This document shows positions 1-7,328 of a stretch of 41,181 nucleotides of DNA, piece by piece. The position numbers and the translations under genes are program-made. The notes under the pieces were generated by a model. The model searched no databases. It was not told the origin of the DNA and saw only the letters and a list, made by a program, of their open reading frames with translations. The stretch comes from SKLM01 sp964542755 (lineage in GTDB: Bacteria; Chloroflexota; Anaerolineae; B4-G1): NCBI GenBank assembly GCA_964542755.1, contig CAZIWL010000028.1, forward strand, positions 1 through 41,181, written 5' to 3'. Each line of letters begins with the position of its first letter. The first letter of the stretch is position 1.

Positions 1-52
1 AGGCACCTGGTTGTGGCCCAGGCGATTGCGGGTTCGAGTCCCGTCACTCACC
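1..52 (+). tRNA. tRNA-His (GTG), 3' part only
   Basis: The window starts inside this gene. The anticodon stem CCTGG/CCAGG encloses the loop TTGTGGC, which gives anticodon GTG (His). The T arm has a 7-nt TTCGAGT loop on a 5-bp stem, followed by the 3' acceptor strand CACTCAC. The discriminator base is C, the expected identity element of bacterial tRNA-His. The CCA end does not appear to be encoded. The 5' acceptor strand and D arm lie outside the window. Confidence 0.9.
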
Positions 53-57
53 CAGCG

Positions 58-82
58 AAAGCCGGATTTAGATCCGGCTTTC
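58..82 (+). terminator. Intrinsic terminator after tRNA-His
   Basis: A perfect 7-bp stem GCCGGAT/ATCCGGC with a 4-nt loop is flanked by AAA and TTT, which extend the pairing to 10 bp. It lies a few bases after tRNA-His and before tRNA-Arg, so the two tRNAs are probably separate transcripts or are partly attenuated. The T run is short. Confidence 0.65.
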
Positions 83-92
83 ATCCTATTAT

Positions 93-166
93 GCCCCCGT
101 AGCTCAACTGGACAGAGCGTCGGACTTCGAATCCGCAGGTTGGGCGTTCGAATCGCCCCGGGGGCG
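93..166 (+). tRNA. tRNA-Arg (TCG)
   Basis: This is a complete cloverleaf. The acceptor arms GCCCCCG and CGGGGGC pair over 7 bp. The D arm carries AGCTCAACTGGA. The anticodon loop CTTCGAA gives anticodon TCG, which reads CGA (Arg). The T arm is GGGCG-TTCGAAT-CGCCC and the discriminator is G. CCA is not encoded. Position 27/43 of the anticodon stem looks unpaired (T/C). Confidence 0.93.
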
Positions 167-217
167 CCTGGAACCTAGTTCCCGGGGATAGCAGTCCGGG
201 AATTGCTCCCAACGTGG

Positions 218-245
218 CGCCCTCGCCATGTCGGGGGCGTTTTTC
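218..245 (+). terminator. Intrinsic terminator after tRNA-Arg
   Basis: The arms CGCCCTCG and CGGGGGCG form an 8-bp stem with one T-G wobble and a 6-nt loop, followed directly by a run of five T. This is a canonical rho-independent terminator about 50 nt after the tRNA. Confidence 0.85.
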
Positions 246-455
246 TGTGTCCATACTCCAGACCTCACCCATCAACGCCATGGCCTCGGGAACGAAGGAC
301 ACTTGCGCAGGGCATGCTTGGCGTTGAGCCGACCCAACTACCCAGCGGTGGCGGACCAGCATGTCGGTCATGGGAGCGATAGCCGAATAGGTGCAGGCAT
401 CGCGGGTGCAGCGCCCTTGTTCGGCGGGCATACGTCGGCCCTCCGTCCGCTCGAC
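246..455. other. Stretch with no recognisable gene
   Basis: It lies between the tRNA terminator and the saccharopine dehydrogenase remnant. Open frames run through it on both strands, but I recognise no conserved motif in either, and no start with a convincing ribosome-binding site. The plus frame continues into the remnant downstream; its translation here does not resemble saccharopine dehydrogenase. Confidence 0.5.
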
Positions 456-686
456 GGGGAGCGCGAGGAGTCGATCAGGTCGACACTGATCGACTTTGGC
501 ACTCCGGAGGGAGAGTCTGCGATGGCGCGCACGGTGGGCACACCGGCGGCTGTCGGCGCCCGCATGATCCTGGAGGGCGAGATCGACCTCACCGGCGTCC
601 ACATCCCGGTGTTGCCGGAGATCTACGAGCCCGTCCTTGATGAGCTGGAGCGACTGGGCATAGCCTTCGAGGAGTGGGGCCTCTAG
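456..686 (+). pseudogene. Saccharopine dehydrogenase C-terminal remnant
   Basis: About 76 codons translate to a sequence typical of the extreme C-terminus of saccharopine dehydrogenase/reductase-type proteins. There is a segment like STLIDFGTPEGESAMARTVG, then TPAAVGARMILEG, then GVHIPVLPEIYEPVLDEL. In an intact gene (roughly 400 residues) this follows a Rossmann domain and a long substrate domain. Here nothing upstream in the frame resembles them and a tRNA lies only 290 bp away. The fragment is therefore almost certainly a 5'-truncated relic. Its stop TAG shares the palindrome CTAG (683-686) with the stop of the convergent minus-strand gene. Codon use and the conserved residues suggest the loss was recent. 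Function: presumably none. Confidence 0.75.
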
Positions 687-1435
687 TACTCCACCCGCAT
701 GCCCCTCACCCGTCCCAAGCCCCATTCAACCAGCAGCATCCCGATCAAGAACGGCAGGTCGGCCGCGATGGTAAAGCCGTACATCGCGGTCAGCCAGCGC
801 GTGGCCAGAAGAATGGGTGCCTGCAGACGCTCGATGATGGCAGGGGCGAACCCAGCGAACCAGGCCAGAGCTGCGGCGAGGACCAAAAAGAGGACAATTG
901 GCCTCCAAGATTCCCGGTCCGACCGACTCGGCAGCATGGTGTTGCTCACGGTGAAGATCACGTAGGCCCAGAGCCAGGCATCGGGGGCTTTGAGCAAGTC
1001 GACGAAATGGGAGAGCAGGCCGAGCCAGGTGCCCTCGCTCAAGGCCTGCCGGAGCCCGCCGATGCTGAAGACCTGGTAGCCGATGAGAAGGATGACAGCA
1101 CTGCCCGTCAGCAAGGGGGCAAGCCCGATGAGGCTTCCTCGGAGCGGGTCCGTCTCCTCAACTGGCACGAAACCGAGCTGAATGCGCTTGCCCGCCAGCC
1201 TGGGTCTGACGCAGACCCGGCCCACGCGCACGCCGAGGAGCCTGGCCATCAGCGCGTGGCTGACCTCGTGGAGGAGTATGCCGGGCATGAGAGGAAGCGC
1301 GTAGAGGACGACTGCGATCTCTCGATCCCCGGTGAGCAAGAGCATGAGCCCCTGCAGGTGGCGGTGAATCCGGCGCTCAACGACGACGAGGAGCGCCAGC
1401 GTCACCGCCAGACCAAGCAAGGGCAACCAGTTCAT
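683..1435 (-). CDS. M50-like membrane metalloprotease
   Basis: A 250-residue integral membrane protein. Residues 1-20 form a first hydrophobic segment. A second segment near 40-60 contains HEVSH (56-60), the HExxH zinc motif of site-2-protease/M50-type peptidases, embedded in hydrophobic sequence as expected for intramembrane proteases. Several further membrane segments follow (about 87-105, 145-160, 178-195, 225-240). A second motif NTMLPSRSDRESW near 165-177 resembles the conserved N-x-x-P-x-x-x-D region of M50-like proteins and may give the third zinc ligand. No PDZ domain is visible. The start ATG overlaps the tpiA stop as ATGA, so it is the last, translationally coupled gene of the glycolytic operon. 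The substrate is unknown. I am confident in the fold class and less so in the proteolytic activity. Confidence 0.75.
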   Translation of the reverse strand: MNWLPLLGLAVTLALLVVVERRIHRHLQGLMLLLTGDREIAVVLYALPLMPGILLHEVSHALMARLLGVRVGRVCVRPRLAGKRIQLGFVPVEETDPLRGSLIGLAPLLTGSAVILLIGYQVFSIGGLRQALSEGTWLGLLSHFVDLLKAPDAWLWAYVIFTVSNTMLPSRSDRESWRPIVLFLVLAAALAWFAGFAPAIIERLQAPILLATRWLTAMYGFTIAADLPFLIGMLLVEWGLGRVRGMRVEY

Positions 1436-2205
1436 TCACCTGAGTGAGCGACCAGGCCTTTCTTCACGATCTCTGAGAAATCGTCCGCCTTCAGGCTGGC
1501 ACCGCCCACCAGAGCCCCGTCGATTTCTTTCTGGGATAGGAACTCGGCGACGTTGTGCGGCTTGACGCTGCCGCCGTACTGGACCCGAATCGCCTCGGCG
1601 ACATCCTCGTCGTAGATACTTACCAGGACATCCCGAATAGCATCCCGGATGATGTCGTTGGCGTCCTCCCCGTGGGCAGGCACGCCGGTGCCTATGGCCC
1701 AGATCGGCTCGTAGGCAATGGTCACCTCCACGGCCCGTTCCGCGGGCACCCCCTCGAACGCCGCCTCAACCTGACCTCCACAGAAAGCTACCGTCTCGCC
1801 TGCCTCGTTTTGTGCCAGATTCTCACCGACACACACGATGGGAAGGAGTCCGTGTTCCAGGGCCGTGTGGAGCTTCCTGTTGACCCATTCATCGGTCTCT
1901 CCGAAGATGGTTCTGCGCTCCGAGTGCCCGAGGATCACGTAGTCGCACAGTCCCTCCAGCATCGCCGGGCTGATCGCGCCGGTGAAGGCCCCCTGCTCCT
2001 CCCAGTGCATGTTCTGCGCGCCGAGGCCGATGGCAGATCCCTCCAGAGTCTCCCGCACGGCGTCCAAGGCCACGAATGGAGGGCAGACCGCCACGTCGCA
2101 GTCCTCCACCCCTTCGAGGGCGTCCTTGAGCACCGTCACCAGGGCGACCGCCTCGGGGATTGTCTTGTGCATCTTCCAGTTGCCTGCAATGAACGCCTTG
2201 CGCAT
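1432..2205 (-). CDS. tpiA: Triosephosphate isomerase
   Basis: Interconverts dihydroxyacetone phosphate and glyceraldehyde 3-phosphate in cytosolic glycolysis and gluconeogenesis. At 257 residues it has normal family length. The N-terminal GNWKMHKT carries the substrate-binding Asn and Lys (N9, K11). The catalytic His lies in ILGHSERR (near 96), the catalytic Glu in AYEPIWAIGTG (near 166), and the C-terminal phosphate-binding loop contains YGGSVKPHN and GALVGGASL. The start is ATG preceded by GGAGGGGAG, which itself overlaps the end of pgk 8 nt upstream. It is therefore read from the same message as gap and pgk. Confidence 0.97.
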   Translation of the reverse strand: MRKAFIAGNWKMHKTIPEAVALVTVLKDALEGVEDCDVAVCPPFVALDAVRETLEGSAIGLGAQNMHWEEQGAFTGAISPAMLEGLCDYVILGHSERRTIFGETDEWVNRKLHTALEHGLLPIVCVGENLAQNEAGETVAFCGGQVEAAFEGVPAERAVEVTIAYEPIWAIGTGVPAHGEDANDIIRDAIRDVLVSIYDEDVAEAIRVQYGGSVKPHNVAEFLSQKEIDGALVGGASLKADDFSEIVKKGLVAHSGE

Positions 2206-2213
2206 CTCCCCTC

Positions 2214-3401
2214 CTATCGGTCGTCCAGCGCGGCTACACCGGGGAGGGTCTTGCCCTCCAGGAACTGGAGGCTAGCGCCTCCTCCGGTGGACACGTGGTC
2301 CATCTGTTCGGCCAGACCGACCTGTTGCACGGCCGCCGCGGACTCACCGCCGCCCACGATGGTTGTGGCGTCGACCTCAGCCAGCAGGCGGGCCACGTCA
2401 AACGTCCCTGCGGCGAACGTCGGCATCTCGAAGACGCCCAGTGGCCCATTCCACGTGACCGTCTTGGCGCCCGCAAGGGCCGACTCGAATGTCGCAACCG
2501 TCTTCGGGCCGATGTCGAGAACCTGCCAGCCTGGGGATACCTCGTTCGGAGCCACGACCTTGCTCTTGGCGTCATTGTCGAACCCATCGGCAACCACCAC
2601 GTCAACGGGCAGCACCAATTTCCCATGTGACTCTTTGAGAAGCGACTTGGCTGTGTCCAACGCGTCGTCCTCGACGAGGCTTTCGCCCATCTCGAAGCCC
2701 ATAGCCTTGAAGAACGTGTTCGCCATTCCTCCCCCGATGAGGATGCGGTCGCACCGCTCCAACAGGCTCTGGATGACGGATATCTTCCACGAGACCTTGG
2801 CACCTCCAAGGATGGCGATAAACGGACGCTCCGGATTCTCTACGGCCTTCCCCAGGAACTCGAGCTCCTTCTCGACAAGGAGACCCGCCACTGCCGCCCC
2901 CCCCTTGGCGCGCATGGCTTGAGCAGCACCTGCGGTGGAGGCGTGAGCACGGTGGGCAGCACCAAAGGCATCGTTGACGTAGAGATCAGCCAAGGACGCC
3001 AGTTGAGCGGCGAAGTCCGCGTCATTGGCCTTCTCTTCGGCGTGGAATCGCGTGTTCTCCAGCAGCACGACTTCGCCAGCTTCCATCCCGTCGACCGCCT
3101 CCTCGACCCCATCTCCAACGCAGTCGTTCAGCTTCCTGACCGGTCGGTCCAACAGCTCCGACAGCCGTACTCCCACGGGATCCATCTTCAGCTCTTCGAC
3201 AGCCTTTCCCTTGGGCCGACCGAGATGGGACATCAGGATGACAGCCGCTCCTTTGTCGAGCAGCTGCTGAATCGTCGGCAGCGCCGCCCGAATGCGGGTG
3301 TCATCGGCCACCTCGCCTTCCTTCAGCGGCACGTTGAAATCAACGCGCACGAGCACGCGTTTGCCCTGCACGTCCACGTCGCGAATCGTCTTCTTATCCA
3401 T
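2214..3401 (-). CDS. pgk: Phosphoglycerate kinase
   Basis: Transfers phosphate from 1,3-bisphosphoglycerate to ADP in glycolysis (reversible). The 395 residues match the family. The N-terminal MDKKTIRDVDVQGKRVLVRV leads into the signature RVDFNVPL. MSHLGRPKG provides the substrate-binding basic residues, and the C-terminal nucleotide-binding part shows WNGPLGVFE and TIVGGGESAAAV. I use the ATG at 3401, preceded by a run of G (GGGGGG) about 6 nt upstream. The frame is open a further 24 codons upstream, but that extension is not family-like and would cover an intergenic inverted repeat. It sits between gap (115 bp upstream) and tpiA (8 bp downstream). Confidence 0.97.
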   Translation of the reverse strand: MDKKTIRDVDVQGKRVLVRVDFNVPLKEGEVADDTRIRAALPTIQQLLDKGAAVILMSHLGRPKGKAVEELKMDPVGVRLSELLDRPVRKLNDCVGDGVEEAVDGMEAGEVVLLENTRFHAEEKANDADFAAQLASLADLYVNDAFGAAHRAHASTAGAAQAMRAKGGAAVAGLLVEKELEFLGKAVENPERPFIAILGGAKVSWKISVIQSLLERCDRILIGGGMANTFFKAMGFEMGESLVEDDALDTAKSLLKESHGKLVLPVDVVVADGFDNDAKSKVVAPNEVSPGWQVLDIGPKTVATFESALAGAKTVTWNGPLGVFEMPTFAAGTFDVARLLAEVDATTIVGGGESAAAVQQVGLAEQMDHVSTGGGASLQFLEGKTLPGVAALDDR

Positions 3402-3430
3402 CACACCCCCCTGAGCACGTCCGGCAGGAA

Positions 3431-3465
3431 AGTAAGTGAGGCCGCTGCACGATGCCTCACTTACT
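3431..3465 (-). repeat. 12-bp perfect inverted repeat between gap and pgk
   Basis: AGTAAGTGAGGC (3431-3442) and its exact complement GCCTCACTTACT (3454-3465) are separated by 11 nt. In the gap-pgk message this folds into a strong hairpin after the gap stop. On the minus strand it is followed only by TTCC, so it is not a strong intrinsic terminator. It may be an mRNA-processing or stabilising element, or a partial attenuator. Confidence 0.7.
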
Positions 3466-3516
3466 CTCACCAACTGTGTCGAATCGTCGGCAAGCGTCTC
3501 CGCTCTCGCGTTCCAG

Positions 3517-4518
3517 CTAGAGCGTCTTGGCGACCCTCACACCCTCGCGGATCATCTGACTGGTGAATCCCCACTCGTTGTCGTACCAACTCATGATCTT
3601 CACCAACGTGCCGTTCACGACCTGCGTCATGCCCACGTCGACGATGGAGGCGTGCGTGTCTCCGATGATGTCCGCGGAGACAATGGGATCCTCGGCCACG
3701 CCGAGGATGCCCCGATACTTGTCGCTCGCGGCCTCTTCCCTGAAGATATCGTTGATTTCCTCAACCGAGGTCTCGCGCGTCGTGACGAAAATGATATCCG
3801 AGATAGAGCCCACGGGGATGGGCGCTCGGACGGCCACCCCGTCAAAGCGGCCCACAAGCTCCGGAAGCACCTTGGTGGTCGCGATGGCGGCGCCCGTGGT
3901 GGTAGGCACGAAATTGGCGGCCGCAGCACGCCCTCTGCGGAACTGCTTGCTCGGCCCATCCACGATGGCCTGGGTCGATGTGTAGGCGTGGATGGTGGTC
4001 ATGATGGCGTTCTCAACCCCGACACGGCGCCCCATAACCTCTACCACTGGGGTAATGCAGTTGGTCGTGCAGCTCGCGCAGGACAGATAGCGAACCGATT
4101 CATCCTCCGGTACGTTGACACCGTGCACGATCGTCGGGATCCCCTCGCTCTTGGCCGGCGCCGAGAGGATGACAAACTTGGCGCCTGCCTCCAGGTGCTT
4201 CTCGAGGCCTTCCTGCGTGCGGAAGATGCCCGTGCACTCGAAGGCGATATCCAGGTCCGACTCTCCCCAGGGCAGGTCAGATGGATCGCGCTCTGCGAAG
4301 AAGGGGTATTCCTCGCCGTCGACGATGAGCGCCCCGTCGCCAACCTCAACCTCTTTGTCATACTTTCCGTAGACGGTATCGTACTTCAGTAGATACGCCA
4401 AGTTGTCCAGGGGCATGATGTCGTTCACCCCCACCAGATCGAGCTCGGGGGTATCCAAGATGATCTTGAAGGCCGCCCGCCCGATTCGTCCAAACCCATT
4501 GATCGCTACTTTCGCCAT
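3517..4518 (-). CDS. gap: Glyceraldehyde-3-phosphate dehydrogenase, NAD type
   Basis: Oxidises and phosphorylates glyceraldehyde 3-phosphate to 1,3-bisphosphoglycerate. 333 residues. The Rossmann motif is NGFGRIGR (7-14). VND at 31-33 places an Asp at residue 33, the usual sign of NAD preference. The catalytic Cys150 is in SCASCTTNC. The C-terminal part carries the conserved YDNEWGF. The start is the ATG at 4518 with GGAG about 10 nt upstream. The open frame reaches 4620, but the 34 extra residues are not conserved. It follows yvcK by 108 bp and precedes pgk, making a yvcK-gap-pgk-tpiA order. Confidence 0.97.
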   Translation of the reverse strand: MAKVAINGFGRIGRAAFKIILDTPELDLVGVNDIMPLDNLAYLLKYDTVYGKYDKEVEVGDGALIVDGEEYPFFAERDPSDLPWGESDLDIAFECTGIFRTQEGLEKHLEAGAKFVILSAPAKSEGIPTIVHGVNVPEDESVRYLSCASCTTNCITPVVEVMGRRVGVENAIMTTIHAYTSTQAIVDGPSKQFRRGRAAAANFVPTTTGAAIATTKVLPELVGRFDGVAVRAPIPVGSISDIIFVTTRETSVEEINDIFREEAASDKYRGILGVAEDPIVSADIIGDTHASIVDVGMTQVVNGTLVKIMSWYDNEWGFTSQMIREGVRVAKTL

Positions 4519-4626
4519 GCTTCTTACTCCTTTTCTTGTAGGTAACCCTATCGGTCGATCTGCCTTAGCAGGCAGTGAATGACCATCAAACTCCCTGTGC
4601 GAGCGGAGCGTGACACGCAATCGGTA

Positions 4627-6003
4627 CTAGGTCCAGGCTTCGCTCTCCAGGTGGCGCAGCAGCGCGCGCGCCAACCGCTGGCTATCGTGGCGCCAGGGAC
4701 GGTCCCTGTCCACCAGATCGGCTGTCACAACACGGTAGTCCGCCTCTGGCGGGGCGCCAGGCACGACCATGTCGACGCCAGGCTGACTCGCGACCTCGTC
4801 GCCCAAGGGGTCGTCGCGAAGCAAGTTGTCATTGGCCAACACCACGGGAAAAAGGGACCGCCCAACGTGATTCCGTAGAGCTGTCACGTGGTCAGCCACT
4901 GTATAGCCTTCCGTCTCCCCACGCTGGGTCGCCACGTTGCAGACGTAGACTTTGTAAGCGGAGCTGGCTTCCACTGCCTGGGCGATGGCCGGCACCAGAA
5001 GGTTCGGGAGAACGCTCGTGAAGAGGCTCCCCGGCCCGGCGATGATCATGTCTGCGTTAAGCAGCGCGTGCACCGCCCCCGGATAGGCAGCCGCATCACC
5101 GGGATCCAAGTAGACACGTTGAATGGCTCCGTCGGCCTCCGGAATCCGTGACTCGCCGCTGACCCGACTCGTCCGCGTGTCCATCGATACGGTAGGCCCG
5201 GTCGCGCCCTGTGCTCCGCCATTTTGAGCGAGATCCGCAGTGAGCGTGACGTTCATGAGCGTGCTCGGGAGGACCTCGCCCTGGACGGCTAACACGCGGC
5301 CAGACTCCAGAATGGCTCGCTCGAAGCTCCCCGTGACCTCCGCCATAGCAGTGATGAATAGATTGCCGAAGCTGTGACCGTTGAGTCCGGTGCCGCTACC
5401 GAAACGGTATTGGAACAGATGCGTCGTCAGCGCTTCATCGTCAGCCAGCGCAGCGATACAATTCCGAAAATCCCCCGGGGGCAGGACGCCCAACTCACGC
5501 CTCAACCGACCCGAGCTGCCGCCGTCGTCCGCCACCGTGACGATGGCCGTGAGGTTCGACGTGTACTCCTTCAGACCGCGGAGGAGCGTGGATAGGCCGT
5601 GCCCGCCTCCGAGAACCACGATCTTCGGACCGCGCTCTCGCCGCCTGTACCGTTGTACGGCCTTCGCCAGCGTCTCCGGATTCATGTCCACGAACGGCCG
5701 CAGCAGCGATCGATTCAGCCCGAAGAGGCCCATAGCCACGGCGCCGATGCCCGCTAGAAGGAATAGGCCGGCCCGCGCACCACGAGGAATGAACTGTAGC
5801 GTCAAGTAGTAGAAGAAGCTCGGTAGGGGGTATAGCTCGCGGAGGACGAAGCTGAGCCCCAGGCTCAAGACGGCCACGCCAGCGATGAGAACCAGCAACC
5901 ATCGTTTCACACCCATCCCGAGAGGAAGCCACTCGGTCGCAAAACAGAGATACCGCCGTAGTCTGCGCCCCCTTGTCTTCAGGTTCTCTAGCGGCTCGCC
6001 CAT
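4627..6003 (-). CDS. yvcK: YvcK/CofD-like gluconeogenesis factor with membrane anchor
   Basis: 458 residues, longer than the roughly 320 of soluble YvcK. Two predicted membrane segments (about 34-54 and 78-97) precede the CofD-like core. The core shows VVLGGGHGLSTLLRGLK (129-145), the conserved VADDGGSSGRLRRELG (157-172), PPGDFRNC, and later GPGSLFTSVLPNLL. The family binds UDP-sugars and is needed for growth on gluconeogenic carbon and for cell-wall homeostasis in Firmicutes and Actinobacteria; no enzymatic reaction is established. I use the ATG at 6003 with GAGG just upstream. A TTG 30 nt further upstream is possible. It heads the glycolytic operon about 38 nt after the predicted transcription start. 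The anchor suggests action at the membrane (inference). Confidence 0.92.
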   Translation of the reverse strand: MGEPLENLKTRGRRLRRYLCFATEWLPLGMGVKRWLLVLIAGVAVLSLGLSFVLRELYPLPSFFYYLTLQFIPRGARAGLFLLAGIGAVAMGLFGLNRSLLRPFVDMNPETLAKAVQRYRRRERGPKIVVLGGGHGLSTLLRGLKEYTSNLTAIVTVADDGGSSGRLRRELGVLPPGDFRNCIAALADDEALTTHLFQYRFGSGTGLNGHSFGNLFITAMAEVTGSFERAILESGRVLAVQGEVLPSTLMNVTLTADLAQNGGAQGATGPTVSMDTRTSRVSGESRIPEADGAIQRVYLDPGDAAAYPGAVHALLNADMIIAGPGSLFTSVLPNLLVPAIAQAVEASSAYKVYVCNVATQRGETEGYTVADHVTALRNHVGRSLFPVVLANDNLLRDDPLGDEVASQPGVDMVVPGAPPEADYRVVTADLVDRDRPWRHDSQRLARALLRHLESEAWT

Positions 6004-6047
6004 TTCCTCAGCCCCCGCCCCCCTCCGTCGCAACGCGTATTGAACGA

Positions 6048-6085
6048 ATTATATCAAACTGCCCGCCCGTCGTCAACGGGCGGGC
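6048..6085 (-). promoter_or_regulatory. Promoter of the glycolytic operon with operator-like palindrome
   Basis: On the minus strand the -35 TTGACG (6071-6076) and -10 TATAAT (6048-6053) are 17 bp apart, a near-perfect sigma-70 promoter. The 10-bp arms GCCCGCCCGT (6061-6070) and ACGGGCGGGC (6076-6085) form a perfect inverted repeat around a 5-bp centre that contains most of the -35 box. This is the geometry of an operator. A regulator bound there would block RNA polymerase. The regulator is not identifiable. Confidence 0.8.
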
Positions 6086-6554
6086 GAGACGTCTCGCAGA
6101 CAGCCTCGACCTGAAACGCTCGGCTGGCTACCCCAACGTGCTTCGTGGTCCGCAAGAACCAGGATACCGGAGCCAGCTCATACGTCCGGGCCATCGGGAC
6201 AGAACGCGCACCAGAGCATGCTGCCCGGTCCACCTTCTACCCGAGGAATAGATCCTCAGACAACCGCTCCTCCATGGCCTTAATGACGGTCAAGTCGTGG
6301 TTTTCTCAGTCTCTGTGACCTCCAGAGCCCGCTCCGCCGGTCACCTGAGCTGATAGACGGACCACTCGATCCCGAGCAAGCTGAAGAGCCCACGTGAAGC
6401 GCGCCACGCAACCTGAAGGCCTCCACGACGATGGTGCCAATGCACCGAGGATGGCCAGGTCCCGGCACGTACGCGTGCTGAACGGACGCTTGGGTGCGTG
6501 AGCTTCCGGCGCAAGGAGATCGGACGGACGCCGGTGGGGAGCTTGTTGGCGTCT
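6086..6554. other. 469-bp region without a convincing gene
   Basis: It separates the glycolytic promoter from the end of the transporter ATPase gene. Short open frames on both strands lack recognisable motifs. On the minus strand around 6248-6316 a short coding-like stretch ends in KAMEERLSEDLFLG and a stop, preceded by an in-frame stop. It could be the tail of a decayed gene. I see no clear terminator or repeat. Confidence 0.4.
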
Positions 6555-7328
6555 TTACGGAGCGACCGGTCCCAGTGCCTCGCGGATCCGTCGGGCCAAG
6601 AGACTACACGCGGGGGCCTCGCGCACCTCCTTGGTACGGGGACGGGGTAAGTCGACGGGGACCTCCGCCACGACCGAGGCCGGCCTCGGTCCCAGGACGA
6701 GCACCCGATCCGCGAGGAGGACGGCCTCGGGCACCGAATGGGTAACCATCACCACCGTCTTCTGTCGAGCCTGCCAGATGCGGAGGAGCTCCCGCCCCAT
6801 ACGTTCCCGGGTCAGCGCGTCCAGAGCACCGAAGGGCTCATCGAGGAGGAGGAGTTGTGGGTCGTGCACCAGCGCTCGGGCCAGGGCAACCCGCTGGGCC
6901 ATACCGCCAGAGAGCTGGGCGGGATGGGCGTCCTCAAAGCCGCGGAGACCCACCAGGTCCAGGAGATCCCCCGCCCTCTCTCTCGTCTGACGGCTGCTGC
7001 AACCGTTCACCTCAAGCGGCAAAGTGATGTTGGCCCGGACCGTGCGCCATGCCATGAGTGTCGGCTCCTGAAAGACGAACCCGACTCGGCGGCTCGGGCG
7101 GTCGACCTCCTCGTCGTCGAGATAGATGCGGCCCGCCATCGGCTTGTCCAACCCGGCGATGAGCTTCAAGAGCGTTGTCTTGCCGCATCCGGAGGCACCC
7201 ACCAGGCAGACGAACTCCCGTTCGTCGACCTGGAACCCAATGCTATCCAGTACCGGGAGATGTCCCCCCGGCCTGGGATACGCCATGTCCACCTGGTCTA
7301 CAACCAGAAAGGGTGTGTCTCTGGTCAT
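6555..7328 (-). CDS. ABC transporter ATPase (flavin-type uptake)
   Basis: 257 residues, of the SsuB/TauB/ThiZ-like class that powers NMT1/THI5-type importers. Walker A is GASGCGKTT (44-52), the Q-loop region reads GFVFQEPTLMAW, the signature is LSGGMAQRVALARAL (near 140), and Walker B is LLLLDEPFGALD (near 157-168), followed by a switch His in VMVTHSVPEA. The ATG at 7328 overlaps the stop of the binding-protein gene as TGATG; a GTG one codon upstream is also possible. It is third in the FMN-riboswitch transcription unit. The substrate is assigned from that riboswitch, not from the ATPase itself. Confidence 0.9.
   Translation of the reverse strand: MTRDTPFLVVDQVDMAYPRPGGHLPVLDSIGFQVDEREFVCLVGASGCGKTTLLKLIAGLDKPMAGRIYLDDEEVDRPSRRVGFVFQEPTLMAWRTVRANITLPLEVNGCSSRQTRERAGDLLDLVGLRGFEDAHPAQLSGGMAQRVALARALVHDPQLLLLDEPFGALDALTRERMGRELLRIWQARQKTVVMVTHSVPEAVLLADRVLVLGPRPASVVAEVPVDLPRPRTKEVREAPACSLLARRIREALGPVAP

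Noticed and set aside
81..725. Minus-strand 214-codon ORF across the tRNA-Arg gene
   Set aside because: Its C-terminal residues are the antisense translation of the tRNA itself, a well-known source of spurious proteins. The rest overlaps the terminator and the saccharopine dehydrogenase relic.
1555..2922. Long plus-strand ORF (455 codons) opposite tpiA and pgk
   Set aside because: It is the complement of two certain genes; length results from high GC and few stops.
3401..3473. N-terminal extension of Pgk
   Set aside because: Not conserved in the family and would cover the gap-pgk inverted repeat.
6248..6316. 22-codon minus-strand fragment ending KAMEERLSEDLFLG
   Set aside because: It looks coding-like but is bounded by an in-frame stop and I cannot assign it to any family; too short to call.
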